Source of the DNA: Pseudonocardia autotrophica
GTDB taxonomy: Bacteria; Actinomycetota; Actinomycetes; Mycobacteriales; Pseudonocardiaceae
Assembly: GCF_003945385.1 (NCBI RefSeq)
Contig: NZ_AP018920.1
Span: 3,410,001-3,474,000 of the forward strand
Direction of reading: 5' to 3'
DNA length: 64,000 nt
A program made the translations under genes and the position numbers. The notes beneath the pieces are model-generated. The model saw only the letters and a list, made by a program, of their open reading frames with translations, ran no database searches and had not been told where the DNA came from. This document shows positions 1-9,638 of the stretch, one piece after another. Every line of letters begins with the position of its first letter. Positions within the stretch are counted from its first letter, which is position 1.

Positions 1-615
1 AACTCCGACGCCGGTCTGCGCGCCCAGCGTCAGCGCTACCTGGACTGGCAGGCCGAGCAGGAGCGGCTGCGCGCCGAGGCCGACCGGCGGGCCCGCGAGG
101 AGGCCAGCGCGCGCCTCGCGCAGCAGGAGTCCCGCTCCCGGGCGGCGCCCGGCCCGGCTCCGTCCGCCGGCCCGGCGCCGGGGCCGCGAACCGGCTCGGC
201 GGCGATCGAGACCGTGATCGACCGGGCGACCTCCCGGATCGGCACCATCTACGCCTGGGGTGGCGGCAACTCACGTGGCCCGACCCGGGGCATCCGCGAC
301 GGCGGCGTCGCCGACTCGCACGGTGACTTCCGCAAGGTCGGCTTCGACTGTTCCGGGCTGATGCTCTACGCGTTCGCCGGGGTCGGGATCAACCTGCCGC
401 GCTACAGCGGGAACCAGGCCAACGCCGGTCGGCTCGTCCCGATCTCGGAGATGCGGCGCGGGGACATGCTCTCCTGGGCACGCAACGGCCGGACCCACCA
501 CATCGCGATCTACCTGGGCGACGGCAAGATGGTCGAGGCTCCCTACTCGGGTGCCTCGGTGCGGATCTCGCCGGTTCGCTACAACGGGCTGAACAAGGTC
601 ACCCGGCTGCTCTGA
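1..615 (+). CDS. NlpC/P60 peptidoglycan endopeptidase, 5'-truncated by window edge
   Basis: The window opens inside this gene, so its N-terminus is missing. The visible 204 residues start with about 40 residues rich in Arg, Glu, Gln and Ala (coiled-coil character), then an Ala/Pro/Gly linker, then an NlpC/P60 domain. The catalytic cysteine is in FDCSGLM (codon 349-351) and the catalytic histidine in THHIAIYLG (about 496-501). Family members cleave peptide stems of peptidoglycan outside the membrane. A coiled coil followed by a C-terminal NlpC/P60 domain is the layout of RipA/RipB septal hydrolases, whose genes sit directly before moxR1 in mycobacteria. Here the next backbone gene, moxR, is 21 kb away. 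The RipA/B assignment is inference. Confidence 0.9.
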   Translation, partial: NSDAGLRAQRQRYLDWQAEQERLRAEADRRAREEASARLAQQESRSRAAPGPAPSAGPAPGPRTGSAAIETVIDRATSRIGTIYAWGGGNSRGPTRGIRDGGVADSHGDFRKVGFDCSGLMLYAFAGVGINLPRYSGNQANAGRLVPISEMRRGDMLSWARNGRTHHIAIYLGDGKMVEAPYSGASVRISPVRYNGLNKVTRLL

Positions 616-657
616 GCGCCGCGCCATTTCCGCGCTCGGCGTTCTTTCCGCGCTCAG
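612..657. terminator. Possible bidirectional terminator between convergent genes
   Basis: CTGAGCGC at 612-619 and GCGCTCAG at 650-657 form a perfect 8-bp inverted repeat spanning the short gap between the NlpC/P60 stop codon and the LysR stop codon. The loop is long (30 nt) and carries a near-duplicated TTTCCGCGCTC, so this is only a weak call. Confidence 0.35.
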
Positions 658-1568
658 CCGGCCCTCGCGCGCACCGCGTCGGCCTCCGCGGCCAGCTCGT
701 CGAGTACCAGCCGGACGGCCGGGCGTTCGACGGCCTCGGCACGGGAGACCGCGTGCACCAGCCGAGCCGCCCGCACACCGGCCAGCGGGCGCAGCGCGAG
801 TCGCGAGCCGTCCCGGTGGTCGGTGGAGTAGCGGGGGAGCAGTGCCACCCCGTGCCCGTCGGCGACCAGCTCCTCGGTGACGGAGAAGTCGTTGATCCGC
901 TGCACCACCCGCGGTGCGGTGCCGGTGACCAGCGCGAGCGAGCGGAGCACGTCGTCGACCGGCCAGCCGACGCCGACCCCGATCCAGCCCTCGTCGACCA
1001 GGTCGTCCAGGCCGACCTCGGCTCGGGCGGCCAGCGGATGACGGATCGGCAGTGCGACGTCCAGCGGCTCGCGCAGCAGCGGCCGGACCCGCAGCCGTCC
1101 GCCGGTGAAGGGATCGAGGCGTTCGTCGTGGTGGGTCACGACGACGTCGACCTCGGCCGCGGACGCCGGAACCTCCTCCGGGCGCAGGTCCCGGTCGCGG
1201 CAGGACAGCGTCAGGCCGTCGTGCACGGCCGCGCGGCGGAGCAGGCCGGGCAGCAGCAGCCGGGCGGCGGACGGGAACAGCGCGACCCGGACCGTGCCGA
1301 GCGGGCGTTCGCGGAGCCCGGCCAGGGTCTCGTCGAGTCGGCCGAGTGCGGTGAGGACGTCCTCGGAACCCGCCACGACGGCGGCGCCGGCCTCGGTCAG
1401 CCGCAGCCCGCGTCCGTCCGGGACGGTCAGGGCGATACCGGCCTCCCGGGACAGCACCTTGAGCTGCTGGGACACCGCGGACGGGGTGTAGTTCAGGGCG
1501 GCGGCGACCGCGGTGACCGAGCCCCGGTCGGCGAGTTCGCGCAGGATTCGCAGGCGCCGGACGTCCAT
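654..1568 (-). CDS. LysR-family transcriptional regulator
   Basis: The 304-residue length is normal for LysR regulators. The N-terminal 60 residues carry a winged helix-turn-helix (ALNYTPSAVSQQLKVL), and residues of about 90-300 resemble the periplasmic-binding-like effector domain. The gene is divergent from an EamA exporter with 73 bp between starts. LysR regulators commonly control the divergent neighbour, so control of that exporter is the likely role; the effector is unknown. The ATG start has no clear ribosome binding site, but a TAGCGT hexamer ends 6 nt before it, which suggests a leaderless transcript. Confidence 0.9.
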   Translation of the reverse strand: MDVRRLRILRELADRGSVTAVAAALNYTPSAVSQQLKVLSREAGIALTVPDGRGLRLTEAGAAVVAGSEDVLTALGRLDETLAGLRERPLGTVRVALFPSAARLLLPGLLRRAAVHDGLTLSCRDRDLRPEEVPASAAEVDVVVTHHDERLDPFTGGRLRVRPLLREPLDVALPIRHPLAARAEVGLDDLVDEGWIGVGVGWPVDDVLRSLALVTGTAPRVVQRINDFSVTEELVADGHGVALLPRYSTDHRDGSRLALRPLAGVRAARLVHAVSRAEAVERPAVRLVLDELAAEADAVRARAG

Positions 1569-1574
1569 GAAGCA

Positions 1575-1580
1575 ACGCTA
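1575..1580 (-). promoter_or_regulatory. -10 element of leaderless LysR gene
   Basis: TAGCGT read on the minus strand, 6 nt before the ATG at 1568. Spacing and sequence fit a leaderless actinobacterial promoter. No convincing -35 is visible. Confidence 0.5.
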
Positions 1581-1641
1581 CAAGGTCGTTTCAGATTTAC
1601 GCGTTGGACTGCACGATCGTCGATGACGGAGGGTCGATCCC

Positions 1642-2553
1642 ATGACCGTCCGCGACCGGGGCCTCGCCGTCGTCGTCGCCGTGCTGTGGGGGGCGAACTT
1701 CATCGCCATCCACGTCGGCCTCGAACACTTCCCGCCGATCTTCCTCGCGGCCCTGCGGATGCTCGTGCTCGCCGTTCCGACGGTGCTGCTGATCCCTCGG
1801 CCGAAGGTCCCGCTGCGCTGGCTGATCGGGTACGGGCTCGGCTTCGGGGCCCTACAGTTCCTGTTCCTGTTCCTCGGGATGTACGCCGGGATGCCGGCCG
1901 GGCTGGCGTCGCTGGTGCTGCAGGCGTCCGGGCCGTTCACCCTGGTGCTGGGTGCGTTGCTGCTGCGTGAGCAGGTTCGGCTGCGGCAGTGGATCGGGAT
2001 CGGCGTCGCGGTCGCCGGGCTGGCGACGATCGCGCTGCTGCGGGCGCAGACGGCCGCGCTGCTCCCGGTGGCGCTCACGCTGCTCGGTGCGCTCGGCTGG
2101 GCCGCCGGGAACCTGTGCAACCGGCTGGCCCAGCGCGACGGCGAGGCCGTCGATCCGCTGCACCTGACACTGTGGATGAGCGTGATCCCGCCGGTCCCGC
2201 TGCTCGCCGTGTCGGCGGTCGTCGAGGGGCCGACGACCGGCTGGGTGGCGACGGCCGCCGCGTTCTCCTGGGACGGTCTGCCCGGTCTCGCCGCGCTGCT
2301 GTACCTCTCGGTGGTCGCGACGGTCCTCGGGGCCGGGATCTGGACGGCGCTGATGCGCCGCTACCCGGCCGGGGTGGTGGCGCCGCACTCGCTGCTGGTG
2401 CCGGTGGTGGGGATGGGGCTGGCGATCGTGCTGCTCGGGGAGCGGCCGTCGGTGCCGGAGCTGGTCGCGGGGCTGGTGGTCGTGGGTGGTGTGCTGGCTG
2501 CGTCGGCGCCCGGGCGCCGTGCTCGGGCCGATCCGCAGGTGAGCCGGGTGTGA
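1642..2553 (+). CDS. EamA/DMT-superfamily exporter
   Basis: A 303-residue, very hydrophobic protein with about ten membrane segments arranged as two EamA repeats. It starts LAVVVAVLWGANFIAIHVGL, and the PxxFLAALRMLVLAVPT region after the first helix is typical of the family. EamA proteins export amino acids and other metabolites or drugs across the inner membrane; the substrate cannot be read from sequence. The ATG has a good ribosome binding site (GGAGG about 10 nt upstream). The divergent LysR gene is its probable regulator. The last 15 residues are a basic cytoplasmic tail. Confidence 0.9.
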   Translation: MTVRDRGLAVVVAVLWGANFIAIHVGLEHFPPIFLAALRMLVLAVPTVLLIPRPKVPLRWLIGYGLGFGALQFLFLFLGMYAGMPAGLASLVLQASGPFTLVLGALLLREQVRLRQWIGIGVAVAGLATIALLRAQTAALLPVALTLLGALGWAAGNLCNRLAQRDGEAVDPLHLTLWMSVIPPVPLLAVSAVVEGPTTGWVATAAAFSWDGLPGLAALLYLSVVATVLGAGIWTALMRRYPAGVVAPHSLLVPVVGMGLAIVLLGERPSVPELVAGLVVVGGVLAASAPGRRARADPQVSRV

Positions 2554-2705
2554 GCCGGTCTGACGGCACGGTGTTCTGCCGACTCCGGGGCTCGCTGTGG
2601 ACCGGGACCCACCTGAGGACCGCATGTTCTTCCGGGCGACTCGCCTGTCGGGTGCTCGGGCACGGGGTTGCCGGGGGAGTACCTGCCCGCCGGGGAGGAG
2701 GGGCA

Positions 2706-2885
2706 CCGCTTCCGGCGCCACCGCATCCCAGGCCACCGCATGCCGGGCCGCCGCTTCCCAGGCCCCCGCATACCGGGTCGCCGCATCGCAGGCCACCGCA
2801 TCCGGGGCCGCCGCTTCCCGGGTCACTGCACCCGGGGTCGCCGTGTGCCTGGCCGCGGCTTGCCTGGCCGTCGCTTCCCAGGCCG
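2706..2885. repeat. Degenerate 15-bp tandem repeat, 12 units
   Basis: Twelve consecutive 15-bp units follow the pattern CCGCwTCCCrGGyCr (examples CCGCATCCCAGGCCA at 2721, CCGCTTCCCAGGCCC at 2751). Units start at 2706, 2721, 2736 and so on, and become more divergent from about 2826. All six frames stay mostly open because 15 is a multiple of three, which produces spurious ORFs encoding PGRRF-like pentapeptides. It behaves like a minisatellite. Confidence 0.85.
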
Positions 2886-3269
2886 CGGAGAACCGGCTCC
2901 GGTTGCGCTGGGCGTACGTCGCTGCCGGCAACGATGCCGCCCCATCACTGCGCGGCGCCGCGGTCGAGGCAAGGAAGTCCGATGGAACCGGCCGGGCGCC
3001 GCTCGCTCCAGCTCACCGCGATCAACGGCTGAACCCGGTGGGCTCTCACGATCCAGCCGAGTGCTGACTGGGCGACCGCCGCCGCGTCTCTCGATCACGT
3101 CCTCGAACGCCGTGGGTCTCACCGCCGACGGCGCCGAGTCCCGGTCCGGTTCCCGGCGGCGCGCCATCGGCACGGGCGCCGCGCACACCTGCATCACGGC
3201 TCGGCGGTGCGGCTGAACGGCAAGGCGGAGCGTTCCCACCGCATCGACGCCGAGGAGGTCCACTATCTC

Positions 3270-3323
3270 CTCGACCTGCTCGACCTGCTCGACCTGCTCG
3301 ACCTGCTCGACCTGCTCGACCTG
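3270..3323. repeat. Perfect 9-bp tandem repeat, 6 copies
   Basis: Six exact copies of CTCGACCTG, flanked by partial copies. Translated in the small frame at 3207-3398 it gives repeated Leu-Leu-Asp; on the opposite strand it gives repeated Val-Glu-Gln. Exact identity of the copies suggests recent slippage expansion and likely length variation between strains. Confidence 0.9.
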
Positions 3324-3546
3324 CTCGGCATGGACGACAGCGGGGCTGCCGATGGCCCACTGCGCGAGTGGGTGGGACCACCACCGCATGAGGCCTAAGG
3401 AGGAGAGGAGCCGTGGGGGAGCTCCGCCGGATGACCACCGACCGGCCCGACGCATCATCGACCTCCGTCGGTCGCGGACGTACCCGATCTCGGTCCTGTG
3501 TGGAATTGCCTGGAATTCGTTCTAGAGAGCGGCACACAATCCCCGG

Positions 3547-3567
3547 TAGACTCGAACACATGTTCGA
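3547..3567 (+). promoter_or_regulatory. LexA SOS box overlapping leaderless start of DUF222/HNH gene
   Basis: TCGAACACATGTTCGA at 3552-3567 is an exact match to the actinobacterial SOS box TCGAAC-N4-GTTCGA. The ATG start codon (3560-3562) lies inside it. A -10-like TAGACT at 3547-3552 ends 7 nt before the ATG, the spacing of leaderless promoters here. LexA bound to this site would cover the transcription start and start codon. The mycobacterial 13E12/DUF222 family is known to carry SOS boxes. Confidence 0.85.
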
Positions 3568-5539
3568 CATCGATGGTGGGTTGCTCAGCCCGGAGGCGGT
3601 CGCGGCCGATCCGTGCCCGCACGGCATGACCCGCGAGCTGTGCGGGCTGCTGTGCGGGGATGACGATCCGGCCGTCACGGTGGATCCGGATCGGCCGGTG
3701 GGTTTCGCGTTGGCGTTGGACTGTCAGCTCGCCGGGGACAGCCCCGAACTGCTCGACGATGCCCAGCTGCTCGATGTGGTCGAGGGTGCCGAGCGGATGG
3801 AACGCTGGGCCTCGGCGCTGCGTACCCGGATGCTGGCCGTGTTCGCCGACCGGCACCCACCGGGCAGCAGCGCGCCGCCACCGGGCGCGGATTCGGGTGC
3901 GGCGGCGCCGGTGGGGCGGTGGTTACCCGACCAGGTCGCACTCACGTTGCGGGTGTCGTTGGAGGAGGCCCGCTGCATGCTCGCGGGCGCGGTCAGGTTC
4001 GCGCATGTGCTTCCGGCGACCCTGGCGGAGTGGGAGGCGGGCCGGATCGACGAGCGCAAGGCCGACGCGATCGCACACGCCACGAGCGTCCTGACCGATG
4101 AGGTGGCGCGGGAGGTCGAGGCACGAGTGTTGCCCGGCGCGGCTGCCGCGCCCCGCCGGTTGTTGCAGGATCGGTTGCGTCGCACCGTGGCGCGGGTGGA
4201 CCCGCAGGGTGCGGCGCGGCGGCACGAGCGGGCCAAGGCTGATCGGCGGATGTCGATCAGCCGGTCCGATGACGGGATGGCCTCGTTGTGGCTCTCCGCC
4301 GCCGCCGAGCAGACCGAGGCGTCGTGGCGGTCGGTGGACCGGCTGGCCAGATCCCTGGGCGCCGACGACCCGCGCACGCTGGAGCAGCGGCGGGTCGACC
4401 TGGCCCACCAACTCTTGCAGGGCACGGTGTCGATCACCGACCTGGCCGCGGTCCGAGAGGCCGTCTGCCAGGTCCTCGCCGCCGGAGCAAACGCCACAGT
4501 CGGTGCGGGCACGACAGCCGGTGCAGCCGGCGGAGACGGTGCAGCCGGTGTAGGTGCTGGAGGCGGTGCAGGTGCTGGAGGTGGCGCAGCCCGGCCGGCC
4601 GGTGCCGGACCGGTTGACGGTGCCACAACCAGCTGGGCTCGCGGGGCCATCGGATCCCGTGGGGTTAACGGATCCTGTGGGGCCACCGGGGGAACCCGGG
4701 AAGCCGGCGTCGCCGATACTGCCGCGTCGGCGGGTCTGTCGCCCGAGGCGCTGGCCGAGGTGGTCGCTCAGGTGTTGGCGGCCAGGGCGGATCCGGTGGC
4801 GGCAATCGGGCGCAAGCCGCTGATCCAGGTCGTCGTCTCGCTCGACACACTGCTCGGCGACGACCGCCCGGCCGAACTGGTCGGACACGGACCGATCCCG
4901 GCAACCACAGCCCGGGCACTGGCCGCCGGCGGCGTATGGGCCCGACTGGTCGTGGACCCGCTCTCGGGAGAGGTCCGCGACCGCGGACGCAGCACCTACG
5001 CCCCACCCGATGACCTGGCCGATCTGGTGCGAGCCCGCGACGGCATCTGCCGCGGACCGTTGTGCAGCAGACCGATCCGCGATCTCGACCACCTCGTCCC
5101 CTGGGCCGACGGTGGTATGACCGACGCGGCGAACCTGCACGGTCTGTGCCTGCACCACCACAAACTCAAAGACGCACCCGGCTGGCAGGTCGTCGCCGGA
5201 GAGGACGGGTCGCTCACCTGGATCAGCCCGTGCGGGCGCCGGGAGACGACCCGGCCGCACGACTACCGGCCGCACCTCGGGACCGGGGACGCGACAGCGC
5301 CCGACGCCGGCCCGCGCAGCGGGAGCAGCCGGACCGGCGGGATCAGCGCGAGCAACGGGACCGGCGGGATCAGCGAGAGGAACGGGACCAGCGGGAGCAA
5401 CGGGGGAGCGGCGGACGCGATGCGTCCGGCAACGGACCCTTACGTCGGCCGAGCCGACAGCGGCGATGTTGACGGCGACGGCGATGTTGACGGCGATGGC
5501 GACGGCGATGGACTCGACGATGACGTGCCGCCGTTCTGA
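3560..5539 (+). CDS. DUF222 / HNH endonuclease protein (13E12 repeat family type)
   Basis: A 659-residue protein in three parts. An N-terminal DUF222 region (residues about 1-310) is followed by a Gly/Ala-rich insert (about 310-390) with internal repeats. The HNH nuclease domain lies near residues 490-550, with the core [12 protein letters not shown] and [10 protein letters not shown]. The C-terminal 90 residues are low complexity (Gly/Ser/Asn/Thr, then Asp/Gly) and end in DDDVPPF. The frame is open from 3413, but the ATG at 3560 is preferred because it has a promoter at leaderless spacing and a LexA box. DUF222-HNH genes are abundant and often mobile in actinobacteria. The nuclease substrate is unknown; damage induction is inferred from the box. 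Confidence 0.88.
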   Translation: MFDIDGGLLSPEAVAADPCPHGMTRELCGLLCGDDDPAVTVDPDRPVGFALALDCQLAGDSPELLDDAQLLDVVEGAERMERWASALRTRMLAVFADRHPPGSSAPPPGADSGAAAPVGRWLPDQVALTLRVSLEEARCMLAGAVRFAHVLPATLAEWEAGRIDERKADAIAHATSVLTDEVAREVEARVLPGAAAAPRRLLQDRLRRTVARVDPQGAARRHERAKADRRMSISRSDDGMASLWLSAAAEQTEASWRSVDRLARSLGADDPRTLEQRRVDLAHQLLQGTVSITDLAAVREAVCQVLAAGANATVGAGTTAGAAGGDGAAGVGAGGGAGAGGGAARPAGAGPVDGATTSWARGAIGSRGVNGSCGATGGTREAGVADTAASAGLSPEALAEVVAQVLAARADPVAAIGRKPLIQVVVSLDTLLGDDRPAELVGHGPIPATTARALAAGGVWARLVVDPLSGEVRDRGRSTYAPPDDLADLVRARDGICRGPLCSRPIRDLDHLVPWADGGMTDAANLHGLCLHHHKLKDAPGWQVVAGEDGSLTWISPCGRRETTRPHDYRPHLGTGDATAPDAGPRSGSSRTGGISASNGTGGISERNGTSGSNGGAADAMRPATDPYVGRADSGDVDGDGDVDGDGDGDGLDDDVPPF

Positions 5540-5682
5540 ACCGGGAGCCCGCCGGGGGCATGGACGGACCGAGCCGCGGCGGCCGCTGGTCCGGGTTCTA
5601 CCGGTCGGTGAGCGCTACGACCCGCCTCCCACCTGCACCGCGTCCCGGCGGATATCCGCTCGCCGGTCGCGCCGGGCGCTGC

Positions 5683-5688
5683 TAGCGT
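5683..5688 (+). promoter_or_regulatory. -10 element of leaderless ABC-F leader peptide
   Basis: TAGCGT ending exactly 7 nt before the ATG of a 14-codon leader ORF at 5696. Same spacing as at 3547, 11682, 43320, 48014 (minus) and 62357 (minus) in this window. Confidence 0.55.
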
Positions 5689-5695
5689 CGATCCC

Positions 5696-5740
5696 ATGGC
5701 ACGAGGTATCTGGTCGCAGAAGGTTCGCAGCGCCCGCTGA
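5696..5740 (+). CDS. Candidate 14-aa regulatory leader peptide of the ABC-F gene
   Basis: A short ORF encoding [14 protein letters not shown] followed by TGA. It is too short to be called by size, but it begins exactly 7 nt after a TAGCGT -10 hexamer, so it could be the first codon of a leaderless transcript. It ends 103 nt before the ABC-F start, and a terminator-like hairpin lies between them (5775-5800). Antibiotic-resistance ABC-F genes are often controlled by ribosome stalling on such peptides. That this one senses a ribosome-targeting drug is inference from position and structure only. Confidence 0.5.
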   Translation: MARGIWSQKVRSAR

Positions 5741-5774
5741 CGGCGGCGCCTCTCCTTCCACTCTGATCGCGTCC

Positions 5775-5800
5775 GCCGTCCCGGTTTCCCGCCGGGCGGC
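5775..5800 (+). terminator. Attenuator-like hairpin ahead of ABC-F gene
   Basis: GCCG-T-CCCGG (5775-5784) pairs with CCGGG-CGGC (5792-5800): nine base pairs with one bulged T and a 7-nt loop, followed by the T-rich stretch CGTCTTCTGCTG. It lies between the leader peptide and the ABC-F start at 5844, the position expected of a transcription attenuator. Confidence 0.45.
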
Positions 5801-5843
5801 CGTCTTCTGCTGCCCGGCTCGACTGCGAGCTGCGGAGCACATC

Positions 5844-7541
<1,698 letters not shown>

Positions 7542-7545
7542 GCGT

Positions 7546-8097
7546 GTGACGACAGCGCTGCTGGTGATCGATGTGCAGGAGTCGTTCCGGGCCCGGCCCG
7601 GCGACTGGGCGGGCGTGTCCACCCCGGACATCGCGGACCGGGTGCGGGAGCTCGTGCGGCACACCCGCGCCCGGGGCCGTCAGGTGTTCTGGATCCTGCA
7701 CACCGAGCCCGGCACCGGGACGGTGTTCGACCCGGCCGGCGAGCACGTCCGGCTGCTCCCCGGGCTCGAACCGTCGGCCGCGGAGCCGGTGCTGCACAAG
7801 ACGACGCACAACGCGTTCAGCTCCACCGATCTGGACGAACGGCTGCGCGCGGCCGGGGTGACCGACGTCGTGGTGTGCGGGATCCGCACCGAGCAGTGCT
7901 GCGAGACCACCGCCCGGCTGGCCTCCGATCTCGGATACGGCGTCGAGTTCGTGCTGGACGCGACGGCGACGATGCCGCTGCCGAGCTGGGACGGCGACGG
8001 CGTGCTCGACCCCGCACAGGTGCTGCAGCGCACCGCGAGCGCGCTGCAGCACCGGTTCGCGACGGTGACCACGCTGGCCGGTCACCTGGCGTCGTGA
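7546..8097 (+). CDS. Isochorismatase-like cysteine hydrolase
   Basis: A 183-residue protein of the isochorismatase/nicotinamidase fold. Asp of LLVIDVQESF, Lys of LHKTTHNAF and Cys of TEQCCETTARL occupy the positions of the Asp-Lys-Cys catalytic triad. Substrates in the family include isochorismate, nicotinamide, N-carbamoyl amides and peroxyureidoacrylate, and cannot be separated here. GTG 7546 starts 5 nt after the ABC-F stop. The stop overlaps the start of the next gene (GTGA), so this and the GlxA-like regulator are translationally coupled. GlxA-type regulators beside cysteine hydrolases are a recurrent pairing, suggesting the regulator controls this gene. Confidence 0.88.
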   Translation: MTTALLVIDVQESFRARPGDWAGVSTPDIADRVRELVRHTRARGRQVFWILHTEPGTGTVFDPAGEHVRLLPGLEPSAAEPVLHKTTHNAFSSTDLDERLRAAGVTDVVVCGIRTEQCCETTARLASDLGYGVEFVLDATATMPLPSWDGDGVLDPAQVLQRTASALQHRFATVTTLAGHLAS

Positions 8098-9008
8098 CCG
8101 GCGTCGTGTTCGTCGTCCCGCCGCGGGTGCACCTGCTCGATCTCGCCGGGCCCGCCCAGGTGTTCTCCACGGCGGCCGACCTGGGACTGGGCTACCCGCT
8201 GTCCTACGTCGGCGACCGGGAGACGATCACCAGCCACCAGGGTGTCCCGCTGACCGTGCGGACCGGGGCACCGCTGCCGGACCGGTCCGACGTCGTCGTC
8301 GTGCCGGGGCACCGGATCGGGGACCGGGAGCCCCGCGGCGGGCTCTCCGCGGACCTGCTCGAGTGGGTCCGGGCACATCACGACGCGGGCGGGCGGGTGA
8401 TGAGCGTGTGCGCCGGCGCCTTCTCGCTCGCCGAGGCCGGGCTCCTGGACGGCCGCCGGGCGACCACCCACCACGACATCCAAAATGCGCTCGCCCGCCG
8501 GTTCCCGGCGGTGCGGGTGGTGCCGGACGTGCTCTACGTCGCCGACGACCGGATCGTGACGTCCGCCGGCATCGCCAGCGGGATCGACCTGGCCCTGCAC
8601 CTGGTGGCGGTCGAGCACGGACCGGCACCGGCGGCGCGGATCGCCCGCTCGATGGTCGTCCCGGCCCGGCGCAACGGATCCGATCCGCAGGCGAGCACGA
8701 TGCTGCGGCACCGAGACCATCTCGTCGACGCCGTGCACCGGGCCCAGGACGTACTCGACGCGCGCTTCACCGAGACCGTCCCGCTCGCTGTGCTGGCCCG
8801 GTCGGCCCGGGTCAGCGAGCGCACCCTGACCCGCCGGTTCCGGGCGGCCACCGGCCGCACACCCCTGCAGTACCAGCAGGCGCTGCGGATCGAACGGGCC
8901 GAAGCGCTGATCGGGCAGGGCTGGACGGCCGAGGCGGCCGCCAGGGACGTCGGGTTCGGCGACGCCCGGATGCTGCGGCGACTGAGAGCCGGATCACACA
9001 CCGGATGA
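8094..9008 (+). CDS. GlxA-like AraC regulator with DJ-1/PfpI domain
   Basis: 304 residues. The N-terminal DJ-1/PfpI (class I amidotransferase-like) domain spans about 1-180 and keeps the nucleophile-elbow motif SVCAGAFSLAEAGLL. A C-terminal AraC-type double helix-turn-helix spans about 205-300 (RVSERTLTRRFRAATGRTPLQYQQALR). Such proteins are transcriptional activators whose DJ-1 domain senses a ligand. It overlaps the hydrolase gene by 4 nt, which indicates co-expression. The C-terminus ends soon after the second helix-turn-helix, slightly short for the family. Confidence 0.9.
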   Translation: MTGVVFVVPPRVHLLDLAGPAQVFSTAADLGLGYPLSYVGDRETITSHQGVPLTVRTGAPLPDRSDVVVVPGHRIGDREPRGGLSADLLEWVRAHHDAGGRVMSVCAGAFSLAEAGLLDGRRATTHHDIQNALARRFPAVRVVPDVLYVADDRIVTSAGIASGIDLALHLVAVEHGPAPAARIARSMVVPARRNGSDPQASTMLRHRDHLVDAVHRAQDVLDARFTETVPLAVLARSARVSERTLTRRFRAATGRTPLQYQQALRIERAEALIGQGWTAEAAARDVGFGDARMLRRLRAGSHTG

Positions 9009-9016
9009 GAAGGTGG

Positions 9017-9043
9017 TGTCGATTCCGGGCTGGGCCGTTCGTC
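9017..9043 (+). promoter_or_regulatory. Candidate ECF42 promoter ahead of YCII/ECF42 pair
   Basis: TGTCGA at 9017-9022 and CGTC at 9040-9043 are separated by 17 nt and lie 57 nt upstream of the YCII start. A TGTCGA -35 is what I recall for ECF42 sigma factors, so this is a likely autoregulatory promoter. The -10 match is less certain. Confidence 0.5.
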
Positions 9044-9099
9044 AGGAGGGTGGCGGCGCCGGACCGGCCGGTCGATCCGCCCATCCGAGGGGAGCCACG

Positions 9100-9471
9100 A
9101 TGGCCCGGTACGTGTTCCTGATGTTCGACTCCGAGGACTGGTACGACGACGTCGACGAGCAGGGGATCGCCGAAGAGATGCGGCTGCACGAGGAGTTCAT
9201 GGCGGCGGTCCGCGCGGCCGGGGCGAGCGTGGTCGGCGGTGAGGCACTGGAGCGGTCGACGTCGGCGACCACGGTGCGGCGCGGGGACGGTGCGACCCCG
9301 ATGGTCACCGACGGCCCGTTCGCCGACACCAAGGAGGCCCTCGGTGGTTTCTACGTGATCGAGGCCGTCGATCTCGACGTCGCGCTGCGGCTCGCTGCGC
9401 TCTGCCCGGCCGGGACCGTCGAGGTGCGGCCGGTGCTCGACACCGGCGACGACGACCCGGCGACCCCCTGA
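9100..9471 (+). CDS. YCII-related (DGPF) protein
   Basis: A 123-residue single-domain YCII protein. It begins MARYVFLMFDSED and carries the family signature VTDGPFADTKEALGGFYV in the middle. YCII proteins adopt a ferredoxin-like fold with an active-site-like His/Asp pair, but most have no proven reaction. Genes of this type sit beside ECF42 sigma factors across actinobacteria, and the next gene here is one. A GAGGGGAGCC ribosome binding site precedes the ATG at 9100. The candidate ECF42 promoter at 9017-9043 suggests it is transcribed by its partner sigma factor. Confidence 0.9.
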   Translation: MARYVFLMFDSEDWYDDVDEQGIAEEMRLHEEFMAAVRAAGASVVGGEALERSTSATTVRRGDGATPMVTDGPFADTKEALGGFYVIEAVDLDVALRLAALCPAGTVEVRPVLDTGDDDPATP

Positions 9472-9638
9472 GCGGGACCGGTGCCGGGGCGGCCGGGAAT
9501 CGGCCCGGGGCGAGCCGGCGCGGGCCGGTCAGGGCTGCGGCCGGGTCGGTCGAGGACGGGCCTACCGGGGCTGGGCCCGGGGCGGCCGGGGACGAGCCGG
9601 AGGCGGCGCTGCGGCGGGCATATCGCGAGGCGTGGCCC

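Larger units (their letters stand above)
2554..3559. other. Gene-poor 1-kb gap with two tandem-repeat blocks
   Basis: Between the EamA stop and the preferred DUF222/HNH start I see no convincing gene. Open frames at 2668-3216 and 3207-3398 exist, but they are built largely from the 15-bp and 9-bp tandem repeats listed separately, match nothing I recognise, and lack good ribosome binding sites. Part of 3413-3559 is an in-frame extension of the HNH frame, judged non-coding because a promoter and SOS box lie at its end. Confidence 0.5.

Noticed and set aside
271..1575. 434-codon minus-strand open frame
   Set aside because: Arg/Pro/Gly-rich shadow spanning the NlpC/P60 and LysR genes in another frame; both real genes have clear motifs.
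2668..3216. 182-codon ORF with PGRRF-type pentapeptide repeats
   Set aside because: Translation of the 15-bp minisatellite; composition is Arg/Gly/Pro noise outside the repeat, and no ribosome binding site.
3207..3398. 63-codon ORF with repeated Leu-Leu-Asp
   Set aside because: Built on a 9-bp slippage repeat; weak start and no homology. Not listed as a gene.
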